64,000 bases of DNA from Mesobacillus subterraneus (GTDB lineage Bacteria > Bacillota > Bacilli > Bacillales > Cytobacillaceae). The DNA lies in assembly GCF_023715485.1 (NCBI RefSeq), contig NZ_JAMBOF010000001.1, positions 434,001-498,000 on the forward strand, read 5' to 3'. Both the position numbers and the translations under genes were made by a program. Below are positions 8,609 through 16,427 of the stretch, piece after piece (positions within the stretch are counted from its first letter, which is position 1; each line of letters begins with the position of its first letter). The notes beneath the pieces are model-generated. The model had not been told where the DNA came from. It worked only from the letters and a program-made list of their open reading frames with translations, and ran no database searches.

Positions 8609-8626
8609 TTGTGATGCCCATCACAA
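8609..8626 (+). promoter_or_regulatory. Fnr-type (or Rex-type) operator of the hemerythrin gene
   Basis: The sequence TTGTGATGCCCATCACAA is an 8+2+8 palindrome that contains TGTGA-N6-TCACA, the Bacillus Fnr/CRP-fold consensus. Its centre (8617.5) lies about 41.5 bases upstream of the start predicted from the TATAAT at 8647-8652, the usual spacing for class II activation by Fnr. Rex sites (TTGTGAA-N4-TTCACAA) are similar, differing at two positions. Confidence 0.75.
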
Positions 8627-8646
8627 CTTGATTAAATCTTCAATCC

Positions 8647-8652
8647 TATAAT
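8647..8652 (+). promoter_or_regulatory. -10 box of the hemerythrin gene
   Basis: A consensus TATAAT with no good -35 hexamer 17 bases upstream, where the Fnr-like operator lies instead, as expected of an activator-dependent promoter. The ATG at 8651 overlaps this box and so cannot be the translation start. Confidence 0.7.
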
Positions 8653-8686
8653 GAAAGTATCAAAAGCATATAGGAGGCCGATCGAG

Positions 8687-9214
8687 ATGACTGGCTGCAT
8701 GAGCGGAATAAATCAGGATTCAACATTTGTTTTAAGTGAAGGGCTGCAGCAATTGAAAAATGAACATCCGCCGCTGTTGGATGTTCTTGCACACCTCTTG
8801 GAGATTTCTTTGAAAATCGAAGACGGAGTGGAAATGGAGGAGAACTTTTCAAAGCTCAGACCAGCTGTTGTAGACTTTTTAGCTGAACTTGAACCTCACT
8901 CGGATCGTGAGGAGGGAGTCCTGTTCGAAATGATGGCAGCTTATATTGGAAGGGAAATGGGGCCGATTGCTGTCATGGAATACGAACATGACCAGGCGAA
9001 AAGATTCATCGGAACATTTCTTCACAATACAAGGAATGGTACGGAAGGTTTTTCAGTGGAAAAAATGATAGAGAATGCCCAGCTGGTTAAAAATGCCAAC
9101 TACACGCTGGTCAGCCATTTTGCAAAAGAAGAAAGCATCCTTTTCCCGATGGCTGAAAATTTGCTTTCACAGGAAGAGAAGCAGGAGCTCGCTGCGCGAA
9201 TCAAATTAATCTAA
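8687..9214 (+). CDS. Hemerythrin HHE-domain protein
   Basis: Predicted four-helix bundle of 175 residues with a di-iron site of the hemerythrin type. The ligand pattern can be followed in NEHPPLL, EPHSDREEG, EYEHDQ and SHFAKEESILFP, giving five His plus two acidic residues. Such proteins bind oxygen or nitric oxide, or help repair iron-sulfur clusters (Ric/ScdA type), but this one lacks the N-terminal DUF542 domain of ScdA. The start is ATG 8687 because AGGAGG lies nine bases upstream. The earlier ATG at 8651 falls inside the -10 box. The operator at 8609-8626 suggests induction under low oxygen or high NADH. Confidence 0.88.
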   Translation: MTGCMSGINQDSTFVLSEGLQQLKNEHPPLLDVLAHLLEISLKIEDGVEMEENFSKLRPAVVDFLAELEPHSDREEGVLFEMMAAYIGREMGPIAVMEYEHDQAKRFIGTFLHNTRNGTEGFSVEKMIENAQLVKNANYTLVSHFAKEESILFPMAENLLSQEEKQELAARIKLI

Positions 9215-9276
9215 TAGGATCTTTTCGTAAAGTAAAAATCAATGCGAGAACAGCTATCGCATAAATAACTTAATCA

Positions 9277-9310
9277 AAAAGGGTGAAGCTTTCGATCGCT
9301 TCACCCTTTT
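9277..9310. terminator. Bidirectional terminator after the hemerythrin gene
   Basis: AAAAGGGTGAAGC pairs with GCTTCACCCTTTT around an 8-base loop, between convergent genes. T runs lie on both strands. Confidence 0.88.
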
Positions 9311-9317
9311 ATTATTC

Positions 9318-9515
9318 TTATTCATTTTCAGTAATGGTAACTAGTTTAATGTCTTTTGTATCGAATCTGTGAAAAACATGATCTTCTCCAGTGAATTCAA
9401 TCATACCCTCATTATCCTTGGCATCCTGGATTGCTGCAGAAATGTCTTCCACCTCAATCGGCCGTGATACTGAAAAATCTTTTTCGAAAAAATAGTTAAT
9501 CTTAAACTTTGACAT
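9318..9515 (-). CDS. Small hypothetical protein, 65 aa
   Basis: Small acidic protein starting MSKFKINYFFEKDF. I chose ATG 9515 because AGGGAGA lies just upstream, whereas the longer frame has no RBS. It has a predicted beta-alpha-beta pattern (KINYFF, ISAAIQDAKD, IKLVTITE) and no membrane segment. I do not recognise a named family. It lies between a shared terminator and the Fsr-type transporter gene, with its own RBS. Confidence 0.7.
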   Translation of the reverse strand: MSKFKINYFFEKDFSVSRPIEVEDISAAIQDAKDNEGMIEFTGEDHVFHRFDTKDIKLVTITENE

Positions 9516-9596
9516 GTTGATCTCCCTTCCTGTTATGCTCATTACATTTTTCCTTAAGAGGATCATGCTTAAACATAATTCAGCAAATGGAAAATT

Positions 9597-10829
9597 TTAA
9601 TTGTTCCATTCTGCCAGCTTTTCATCGGATGGAAGATACATTGTGAGCAAGCCTAACAACGGCAGGAAGCCTACACAGATAATCATCATATGCAAACCGA
9701 TCAAGTCAGCTAAATAGCCGAGACCGACTGAGCCAATCGCACCCATTCCAAATGCGAGGCCAACTGTCAGGCCTGCCATGGTCCCGATTTTTCCCGGTAC
9801 TAGTTCCTGTGCATAAACAACTGTGACTGAGAAACTAGACATTAATATAAATCCACTCACTGTCAAGAGGATAAAAGCTGCGGCGGATGGAACGAAAGGT
9901 ATAATTGCAGACAATGGTGCCGCGGCAATCATCGATAGGAAAATGATGTTTTTCTTCCCAAAACGGTCTGCAAGCGGGCCACCAAAGAAAGTGCCGAATG
10001 CACCAGCAACCAGGAAAGCAAACAGGAACATCTGTGACTCTTTAATTGAAAGGCCATATTGATCGATTGCGTAAAATGCATAAAAATTTGTCATTCCCGA
10101 TATGTACCAAGACCGGGCAAAGATTAAAAATAAAATCAGAACAAGGGCAACCTTAATATCTTTCGAAATTCCTTTGTTTATTTCATTGCTAGTTTGCTTT
10201 GCCTTTGATGCTAATTTTTCAAAATCCAGTTTCTTTGTATACCATGAAGCAATATAAACAAGCAATGCAACCGCGATCGCAGCTACGAGAGTAAACCATG
10301 CGGCGCCGATTTGACCGAGAGGCACAAGGATAAGTGCTGTAATGAGCGGGGCAAGTGCCTGTCCTGAGTTACCGCCAACCTGATAAATCGATTGTGCAAG
10401 TCCTCTGCGTGGCCCGGCTGCCATATAAGCAACCCTTGAACCCTCAGGATGGAAAACGGCGGAGCCTAAGCCTATAAATAAAACTGATAGAATAACAAAC
10501 TCAAAACTAGGAGCAAAAGCCAGCCCAAGGACCCCAAACATGGTTGAACTCAAGCCGAGCGGAAGGGCATACGGCATTGGCTTCTTGTCGGTAGCCATGC
10601 CGATCACTGGCTGCAGGACGGATGAAACAATATTAAGGGAAAATCCAATCATTCCAAGCTGTGTAAATGAGAGTCCCATCGATTTCTCAAGAATTGGGAA
10701 CATTGCGGGAATGACGGATTGGATTGAATCATTTAGTAAGTGGACCAATCCAATAATAAAAAGTATTTTATACGCTGTCTCGTTCTGTTTCTGTGGCTTG
10801 AGTTTAACAGCGGCTGCAGATTGATTCAT
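9597..10829 (-). CDS. MFS exporter, fosmidomycin-resistance (Fsr) family
   Basis: Major facilitator protein of 410 residues with about 12 hydrophobic segments. Fsr-family marks are HLLNDSIQSVIPAMFPIL in TM1, GSAVFHPEGSRVA near residue 125, and GGNSGQALAPL in TM5. The MFS loop motif appears as GPLADRFGKKN at about residue 280. Members export fosmidomycin or related compounds; the natural substrate here is unknown. The start is ATG 10829 after AAGGAGATATAC. The gene is monocistronic. Confidence 0.88.
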   Translation of the reverse strand: MNQSAAAVKLKPQKQNETAYKILFIIGLVHLLNDSIQSVIPAMFPILEKSMGLSFTQLGMIGFSLNIVSSVLQPVIGMATDKKPMPYALPLGLSSTMFGVLGLAFAPSFEFVILSVLFIGLGSAVFHPEGSRVAYMAAGPRRGLAQSIYQVGGNSGQALAPLITALILVPLGQIGAAWFTLVAAIAVALLVYIASWYTKKLDFEKLASKAKQTSNEINKGISKDIKVALVLILFLIFARSWYISGMTNFYAFYAIDQYGLSIKESQMFLFAFLVAGAFGTFFGGPLADRFGKKNIIFLSMIAAAPLSAIIPFVPSAAAFILLTVSGFILMSSFSVTVVYAQELVPGKIGTMAGLTVGLAFGMGAIGSVGLGYLADLIGLHMMIICVGFLPLLGLLTMYLPSDEKLAEWNN

Positions 10830-10981
10830 GTATATCTCCTTCTAAAATTTATTTCGTTTTCCTACATATCATTTTACAAAAAAAGTCACGAGATAAAAAT
10901 AGCTTTTCTAATGAAATATTTTGTGTAATATATTTAAGTATTAAGAAAATAAAAACTATTCAAAGGGGAATATGAAGAGCT

Positions 10982-11974
10982 ATGGAAAAAGCTGTGGATG
11001 CTTTGATGACTCAAGATTTGCTCTATGAGTTTTTAAACAAATACGCCCTTGATAAAAAGATAAAAAAACTCGGCGATTTCGAAAATTACGTTTATGAGGC
11101 ATATAAAGATGGGCAGCCCTATATATTAAGGCTTACCCATAGTTCCCATCGGAGCAAGGAAGAGATTGCTTCTGAATTGGATTGGATGCAGCATTTATAC
11201 AAAGCCGGCCTGTCGGTCCCTGAGGTTTACCCATCCATTAACGGACAATTAGTAGAAGTGTTGCCCGCTGCAGACGACAGTCTATTTATGGGATGTCTGT
11301 ACGCCAGAGCTAAGGGAGAGGCTATAGGCGTCCGTTCTGAAAAGTTCGATGAACATCTGTTCTCGGTCTGGGGCGAAACAACAGGCTTTATGCATCGAGC
11401 AACAAAAACATATAAACCATCAGATGGCATCAAAAAGCGGGCGCGGTGGGACGAGGACGAACTGTTACAGGTCGAGAAACATTATCCATCAGGGGACCCG
11501 CAATTAATTGAAAATGCCAGGGAAGTTATTGCGAGAATTTCAGAGCTTTCGCAAAACCCTGATCAATTTGGTGTAATCCATACAGATATCCATTCAGGAA
11601 ACTTTTTTTATGACGGAGAAAAAATCCATGTCTTTGATTTTGATGACGCAAGCTATCACTGGTTTGCATCTGATATTGCCATTCCTTTGTTTTACTCGAT
11701 TTTTTATAAAATCCCTCCAAGCCAGCAGGAGGAGAGGCAGAAATTTTCTGATCGTTTCCTGAAAGCATTCATTAAAGGCTATCAAAAAGAAAATGAGCTG
11801 CCGGAAGGATGGAAAGCTCAGGTGCCATTATTCCTGATGCTCCGTGACGTTGTCCTTTATGCAGTTTTACACAAAAAAATAGCCCCTGAAGACAGGGGAG
11901 AACGATTGCTTAAGATGATGGATGAGATATCAGCCAGGATCAGGAGTAAAAGGCCGATTGTAAACGTTAATTAA
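10982..11974 (+). CDS. APH-fold phosphotransferase (aminoglycoside phosphotransferase-like)
   Basis: Kinase-like protein of 330 residues in the phosphotransferase enzyme family. The catalytic loop is GVIHTDIHSGNFFYDGE (about residues 197-213), with the Brenner-type H-D-x-x-x-N pattern. The metal-binding segment is HVFDFDDASYHWFASDIA. The N-terminal lobe carries the expected YILRLTHSSHR strand with a likely ATP-site residue. Relatives phosphorylate small alcohols, homoserine-like compounds or antibiotics; the substrate cannot be told. The stop overlaps the end of the small leftward gene by four bases. Confidence 0.85.
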   Translation: MEKAVDALMTQDLLYEFLNKYALDKKIKKLGDFENYVYEAYKDGQPYILRLTHSSHRSKEEIASELDWMQHLYKAGLSVPEVYPSINGQLVEVLPAADDSLFMGCLYARAKGEAIGVRSEKFDEHLFSVWGETTGFMHRATKTYKPSDGIKKRARWDEDELLQVEKHYPSGDPQLIENAREVIARISELSQNPDQFGVIHTDIHSGNFFYDGEKIHVFDFDDASYHWFASDIAIPLFYSIFYKIPPSQQEERQKFSDRFLKAFIKGYQKENELPEGWKAQVPLFLMLRDVVLYAVLHKKIAPEDRGERLLKMMDEISARIRSKRPIVNVN

Positions 11975-12156
11975 TGCTGCCCATTATTCCTTTTTAAAAT
12001 TGTATAGAGGAAAAAAGTTCCGCCCAATAGGATAACGACCATGAAAAGAAAGAAAAGAATCCCGATTTCATCAATCAGTGTACTTAAATAAACAATAAGA
12101 ATTAAGTCTGTGATAACCGCTATTATCAAATAGTATCGCATGAATTGTGGATTCAC
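11971..12156 (-). CDS. Small membrane protein, 61 aa, two predicted TM helices
   Basis: Protein of 61 residues with two hydrophobic stretches (YYLIIAVITDLILIVYLSTL and ILFFLFMVVILLGGTFFLYT) and a charged tail KRNNGQH. GTG 12156 is preferred over GTG 12162 because GAAGG lies about nine bases upstream of it. No family is recognised. It is convergent with the kinase-like gene, overlapping its stop by four bases. Confidence 0.65.
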   Translation of the reverse strand: MNPQFMRYYLIIAVITDLILIVYLSTLIDEIGILFFLFMVVILLGGTFFLYTILKRNNGQH

Positions 12157-12220
12157 TATCACTCACCTTCTTTCATTGCCTAGTGTGTTATGTTTTATGA
12201 AAAGTATGTACTATAAAGAA

Positions 12221-12252
12221 AACACCAGATTAAGAGGTAATCTGGTGTTTTT
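12221..12252 (-). terminator. Terminator of the lemA-TPM operon
   Basis: The stem is AACACCAGATTA with TAATCTGGTGTT around a 5-base loop, with T residues on the leftward transcript. It follows the stop of the TPM-domain gene at 12270. Confidence 0.85.
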
Positions 12253-12269
12253 GTTACTTTCATTAATCA

Positions 12270-13004
12270 TTACCAGCCCCGGCTAGCACCGCCGCCGCCG
12301 GAGGATCCGCCCCCACCACCCCGAGGCCCGCCGCCACCGCCGCCTCCTCTTGAAATGATGGACAGCAGTAAATAGGTTAGAGTCCCGCCAAAGAACATGA
12401 AATCCAGGATGACGACTCCTATTATGATAATGATCAGCAGCCAGGTTGGAATCGGGAAATCCTGCTGCTGAGGCTCACGCGGAGCATTTCCGAATTCACT
12501 TGTTCCAGACACTTCATTAGCCAGTGCCTGATAAGTATTCATGACAGCCAGGTTCGGCTGTCCATTTTTCAAATGCGGAATGGCGTATTCATCAAGAATT
12601 CTTCCTGCTTTGCCATCAGGTATTATGCCTTCAAGTCCATAGCCGACTTCAATTCTGATCTTCTTTTCTTGCATCGCCAGTACGAGCAGTACACCGTTAT
12701 TGTTTTCTGCGGTGCCAAGACCGTATTTGCGGTAAGCTTCCACTGCGTATTCTTCAATGCTTGTTTCACCAATTGTATCGACAGTAAGGACAGCAATTTG
12801 CGAAGTGTTCTGGTCTTCAATCGATCTTCCCATATTTCGCATCTGGATTTCTTCATTATCACTTAAAATATTCGCATGGTCCTGGACATAGATATCTCCA
12901 ACAGGTGCCGGTATTTCATTCGGTGCCGCGATTGCCCCGTTTGGGAGCAGCAACAGCAGGATGCCCAATATTGCTGATAACCCGGAGAATCTTATGTGGC
13001 TCAT
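12270..13004 (-). CDS. TPM-domain protein with Gly-rich C terminus (YgcG-like)
   Basis: Exported membrane-anchored protein of 244 residues. It has a signal peptide (residues 1-26), a TPM domain at about 35-170 (VGDIYVQDHANILS, RKYGLGTAENNNGVLLVLA, EVGYGLEGIIPDGKAGRIL), a TM helix at about 188-215, and a tail of Gly with a few Ser and Arg that ends GASRGW. TPM proteins are linked to envelope maintenance and photosystem repair; no firm activity is known here. It starts two bases after the lemA stop, a pairing seen in many bacteria. Confidence 0.9.
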   Translation of the reverse strand: MSHIRFSGLSAILGILLLLLPNGAIAAPNEIPAPVGDIYVQDHANILSDNEEIQMRNMGRSIEDQNTSQIAVLTVDTIGETSIEEYAVEAYRKYGLGTAENNNGVLLVLAMQEKKIRIEVGYGLEGIIPDGKAGRILDEYAIPHLKNGQPNLAVMNTYQALANEVSGTSEFGNAPREPQQQDFPIPTWLLIIIIIGVVILDFMFFGGTLTYLLLSIISRGGGGGGGPRGGGGGSSGGGGASRGW

Positions 13005-13006
13005 TG

Positions 13007-13576
13007 TCAGCCTCCAAAGTCAACTGAAGGAGCTTCTTGCGCCCGAGGGTCTGCTTTGAAGTATTCCTTCTCGTCAAACCCGGTAACGCTAGCGACAATG
13101 GCACCTGGGAATTGCTTCACTTTCTTGTTATACACGGAGACCTGGTCGTTATAGTCTTTTCTTGCTACAGCTAATCTGTTCTCAGTGCCAGCAAGTTCAT
13201 CCATTAATTGCGTGAACTGTGTGTCTGCTTTTAAGTTCGGATAGTTTTCAACGACTACGAGCAATCGGCTTAATGCACCAGAAAGCTCCGCGTTAGCAGT
13301 TGCCTGGTCTTCAGGTGTTTTCGCACCAGCCAATCTAGCTCTTGCGTCTGAAATTGACTGAATGACTTCTTTTTCATGTGCTGCATATCCCTTAACTGTA
13401 TTAACGAGGTTTGGAATAAGATCAAGCCTTCGTTGGAGCTGATTCTCAACCTGTGCATATGCCTGGTTGACATTTTCCTCTTCAGCGACAAAGCTGTTAT
13501 AACTTCCTACCCCCATCATGATGAAAATGCCGAGTATGACTAACAAACCAATAATGATTCCTAATCCTTTTTTCAT
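13007..13576 (-). CDS. LemA family protein
   Basis: LemA protein of 189 residues: one N-terminal TM helix ([20 protein letters not shown]) followed by an extended helical domain. The typical block [20 protein letters not shown] and the end [18 protein letters not shown] are visible. The function is not firmly known; LemA is often encoded with TPM-domain proteins, as here, and with envelope-stress genes. The RBS is GGAG nine bases before ATG 13576. It is the first gene of a two-gene operon. Confidence 0.92.
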   Translation of the reverse strand: MKKGLGIIIGLLVILGIFIMMGVGSYNSFVAEEENVNQAYAQVENQLQRRLDLIPNLVNTVKGYAAHEKEVIQSISDARARLAGAKTPEDQATANAELSGALSRLLVVVENYPNLKADTQFTQLMDELAGTENRLAVARKDYNDQVSVYNKKVKQFPGAIVASVTGFDEKEYFKADPRAQEAPSVDFGG

Positions 13577-13855
13577 GAATTTGCCACTCCTGATTCTATG
13601 ATGTTATAGTGATGAACGTATTTTTCCCTCTTTTAACAGGTTTTTAAACTTAATGTTTTTGGGAGACCTGCTGAATTGTCCAGGTAAATGCCTTAATGCA
13701 CTGGTTGTTCAGTTGAAAGATGTATATATCATTGCAAAAAGTTATGCAGAAAAAATAGTTTTTTGTATAAAATCAAGGGAAATACTGATAAAAACAACAA
13801 ATTCAGCTATACTCTAGTTATGGAAAAGTCGTTTAAGGTAAAGGAATGAAATTGG

Positions 13856-14290
13856 ATGAATAATGAAAATCAATCTTTAAAATTATTCATTGTCCTGTCC
13901 AGGGCATATCGGGCAGTCAATGAAAAAGTGAACAAGGTAATCCAGAAAAACGGACTTAATCCCACTGAATTTGCTGTACTAGAGCTTCTATACCACAAGG
14001 GTGAGCAGCCGCTGCAGCAAATTGGCGGAAAGATTTTGCTTGCAAGCGGAAGTATTACCTACGTTGTGGATAAGCTTGAAGAAAAGGGCTATTTAAATAG
14101 AGTTGCCTGCCCTAAAGACAGAAGGGTGACTTACGCGAAAATTTCCGATAATGGACAAAAATTGATTGAAGAGATCTTCCCTGAGCACAGTGCTTTGATC
14201 CATGAATTGATGGGCAGCCTATCAGAAGAGGAGAAGGGCACAGCGATTGAGCTGCTGAAGAAGCTCGGCCTTTCTGTGAGCAAATATTAA
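13856..14290 (+). CDS. MarR family transcriptional regulator
   Basis: Winged-helix DNA-binding protein of 144 residues. The recognition region is PLQQIGGKILLASGSITYVVDKLEEKGYL (about residues 58-86) and the wing is VACPKDRRVTYAKIS, the DxR pattern of the MarR family. It has a single Cys in the wing and none near the N terminus, which argues against an OhrR-type peroxide sensor. A TATACT -10-like hexamer lies about 50 bases upstream. It is divergent from lemA and could regulate it or the M3 peptidase downstream; neither is shown. Confidence 0.9.
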   Translation: MNNENQSLKLFIVLSRAYRAVNEKVNKVIQKNGLNPTEFAVLELLYHKGEQPLQQIGGKILLASGSITYVVDKLEEKGYLNRVACPKDRRVTYAKISDNGQKLIEEIFPEHSALIHELMGSLSEEEKGTAIELLKKLGLSVSKY

Positions 14291-14296
14291 AAAGGA

Positions 14297-14322
14297 AACG
14301 GCAATTGCCGTTTTTTTTTTAG
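14297..14322 (+). terminator. Terminator after the marR gene
   Basis: The palindrome AACGGCAATTGCCGTT is followed by about ten T residues, six bases after the stop. Confidence 0.88.
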
Positions 14323-14450
14323 TCCCGAATAAATACCTAAGTTAAAAAGGACAATTTTTACGGAATAAAAAGGGAAATAACGAATATTCGTAGAATAGGA
14401 AAGAGAAAGGAATATGCTCATTCCTATATAGAGAAAAAGGGGGCAATACC

Positions 14451-16145
14451 ATGAAATTTGAGCAATATACATACACTCGCCCGGATTTGGATGAGGTTAC
14501 TGCCAAATTCGATAACCTGTTAGAACAATTCAAAAATGCTAGCTCAGTTGAGGAACAGAGCTTAGCAATGAACGAAATCAATGAATTGCGCAATGATGTC
14601 GGAACAATGTTCAATCTTTGCTACATCCGCCATTCTATCGACACTGAGGACGAGTTCTATAAGCAGGAACAGGATTTTCTTGACGAGCTTGCTCCTCAGG
14701 TAGAGGGTTTAGTGACGAAGTATTATGAAGCACTTGTGGCATCATCTTTCAAGGATGAGCTCGAGGCAAAGTGGGGACGCCAGCTGTTCGCATTGGCAGA
14801 AGCACAATTAAAACAGTTCTCTCCAGAAATCGTTCCATTGATGCAGAAAGAGAATAAGCTTTCTACTGAGTACACAAAGCTTGTTGCTTCCGCAAAGATC
14901 ATGTTCGAAGGTGAAGAAAGGACCCTTGCGCAGCTTGATCCTTTTACAGAGTCAAAAGACCGTGATACAAGAAAGAAAGCGAGCGAGGCAAAGTTCGCGT
15001 TCTTCTCTGAGCACGGAGAAGAATTTGACCGCATTTATGATGAGCTTGTTAAGGTCAGAACGGAAATTGCCCATAAGCTTGGGTACAAAAACTTTGTAGA
15101 GCTTGCTTATTTCCGTATGTACCGAACAGATTACGACAGTAAAATGGTTGCTGCCTTCAGGGACCAGGTTCATAAATATATTGTTCCTGTCGCTACAAAG
15201 CTTAAAGAACGCCAGATGAGCCGCATTGGGGTTGACGCTCTAAAGTATTATGATGAGCCATTCGGGTTCAAAACAGGCAATGCAGTACCTAAAGGAAGCC
15301 CAGAATGGATTGTAGATAACGGACAGAAGATGTATGACGAGCTTTCAAGCGAAACAGGCGAATTTTTCCGATATATGAATGAAAACAACCTAATGGATCT
15401 AGTGGCTAAAAAGGGTAAGGCCGGAGGCGGATATTGCACATATATCGAAAATTACAAATCGCCATACATCTTTTCTAACTTCAACGGTACATCAGGAGAT
15501 ATTGATGTTCTTACCCACGAAGCAGGTCATGCATTCCAGGTATATTCGAGCCGCCATTTCGAGATTCCGGAGTACAATTGGCCAACTTATGAGGCATGCG
15601 AAATCCACTCAATGAGCATGGAATTTTTCACATGGCCGTGGATGGACTTGTTCTTCAAGGAAGATACAGATAAATATAAGTTCTCTCACTTGAGCAGCGC
15701 TCTTCTATTCTTGCCTTATGGAGTATCAGTAGATGAATTCCAGCACTGGGTGTACGAAAACCCTGAAGCATCACCTGCAGAGCGCAAACAGCAATGGCGC
15801 GAAATTGAGAAGAAATATCTTCCTCATAAAGATTATGATAGCAATACCTATTTGGAAGAAGGCGGATTCTGGCAGCGCCAGGGACATATCTATAATTCAC
15901 CATTTTATTATATTGACTACACACTTGCACAAATCTGTGCCTTCCAATTCTGGAAGCGTTCAAGGGAAAACCAAGAAGAAGCGTGGAATGATTACGCCCA
16001 CCTGTGCAAGCTTGGAGGCAGCATGGCTTTCACTGAGCTTGTAAAGGAAGCGAATCTAATATCTCCGTTTGAAAAAGGCTGCGTGGAATCTGTAATCGGT
16101 GAAATTGAAAACTGGCTTGATTCTGTCGATGACAGTAAGCTGTAA
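14451..16145 (+). CDS. M3 family oligoendopeptidase
   Basis: Zinc metallopeptidase of 564 residues related to PepF. The active site HEAGHAFQVYSS (about residues 355-366) gives the HExxH motif, and the third ligand Glu lies in TYEACEIHSMSMEF. The family ending LGGSMAFTELVKEANLISPF is present. It is cytoplasmic with no signal peptide and degrades peptides of roughly 6-20 residues. The RBS AAAGGGGG precedes ATG 14451. It is monocistronic between two terminators. Confidence 0.93.
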   Translation: MKFEQYTYTRPDLDEVTAKFDNLLEQFKNASSVEEQSLAMNEINELRNDVGTMFNLCYIRHSIDTEDEFYKQEQDFLDELAPQVEGLVTKYYEALVASSFKDELEAKWGRQLFALAEAQLKQFSPEIVPLMQKENKLSTEYTKLVASAKIMFEGEERTLAQLDPFTESKDRDTRKKASEAKFAFFSEHGEEFDRIYDELVKVRTEIAHKLGYKNFVELAYFRMYRTDYDSKMVAAFRDQVHKYIVPVATKLKERQMSRIGVDALKYYDEPFGFKTGNAVPKGSPEWIVDNGQKMYDELSSETGEFFRYMNENNLMDLVAKKGKAGGGYCTYIENYKSPYIFSNFNGTSGDIDVLTHEAGHAFQVYSSRHFEIPEYNWPTYEACEIHSMSMEFFTWPWMDLFFKEDTDKYKFSHLSSALLFLPYGVSVDEFQHWVYENPEASPAERKQQWREIEKKYLPHKDYDSNTYLEEGGFWQRQGHIYNSPFYYIDYTLAQICAFQFWKRSRENQEEAWNDYAHLCKLGGSMAFTELVKEANLISPFEKGCVESVIGEIENWLDSVDDSKL

Positions 16146-16150
16146 AAAAG

Positions 16151-16183
16151 GAAAAGCTAGGCCAGCGGGCTTAGCTTTTTTAT
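16151..16183 (+). terminator. Terminator after the M3 peptidase gene
   Basis: The stem is AAAAGCTAGGCC with GGCTTAGCTTTTTT, with one mismatch and a T-rich end. Confidence 0.82.
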
Positions 16184-16387
16184 TTATCGGAAAAGATATT
16201 AACCAATTTTAGTTGTAGATAGGAGGAATTGCCCCAAATTGCTCTTGTATTGGACAATTATAAGTGAAACTTGCTCAATAATGCATACTTACGGTTAAAA
16301 AACATGCCGATTGAAATTGGTTTAATGACTTATTCCTAAGAAAATAAATATATTCCATTAAAATGAAATCGATTATAACAGAAGAAA

Positions 16388-16423
16388 GCCCGCATCGACT
16401 TAATGTCAATGCGGGCATCTTTT
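16388..16423 (-). terminator. Terminator of the swrC-like gene
   Basis: GCCCGCAT pairs with ATGCGGGC around a loop that has its own GAC/GTC stem. On the leftward strand it is followed by a T-containing run. Confidence 0.75.
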
Positions 16424-16427
16424 TAAT

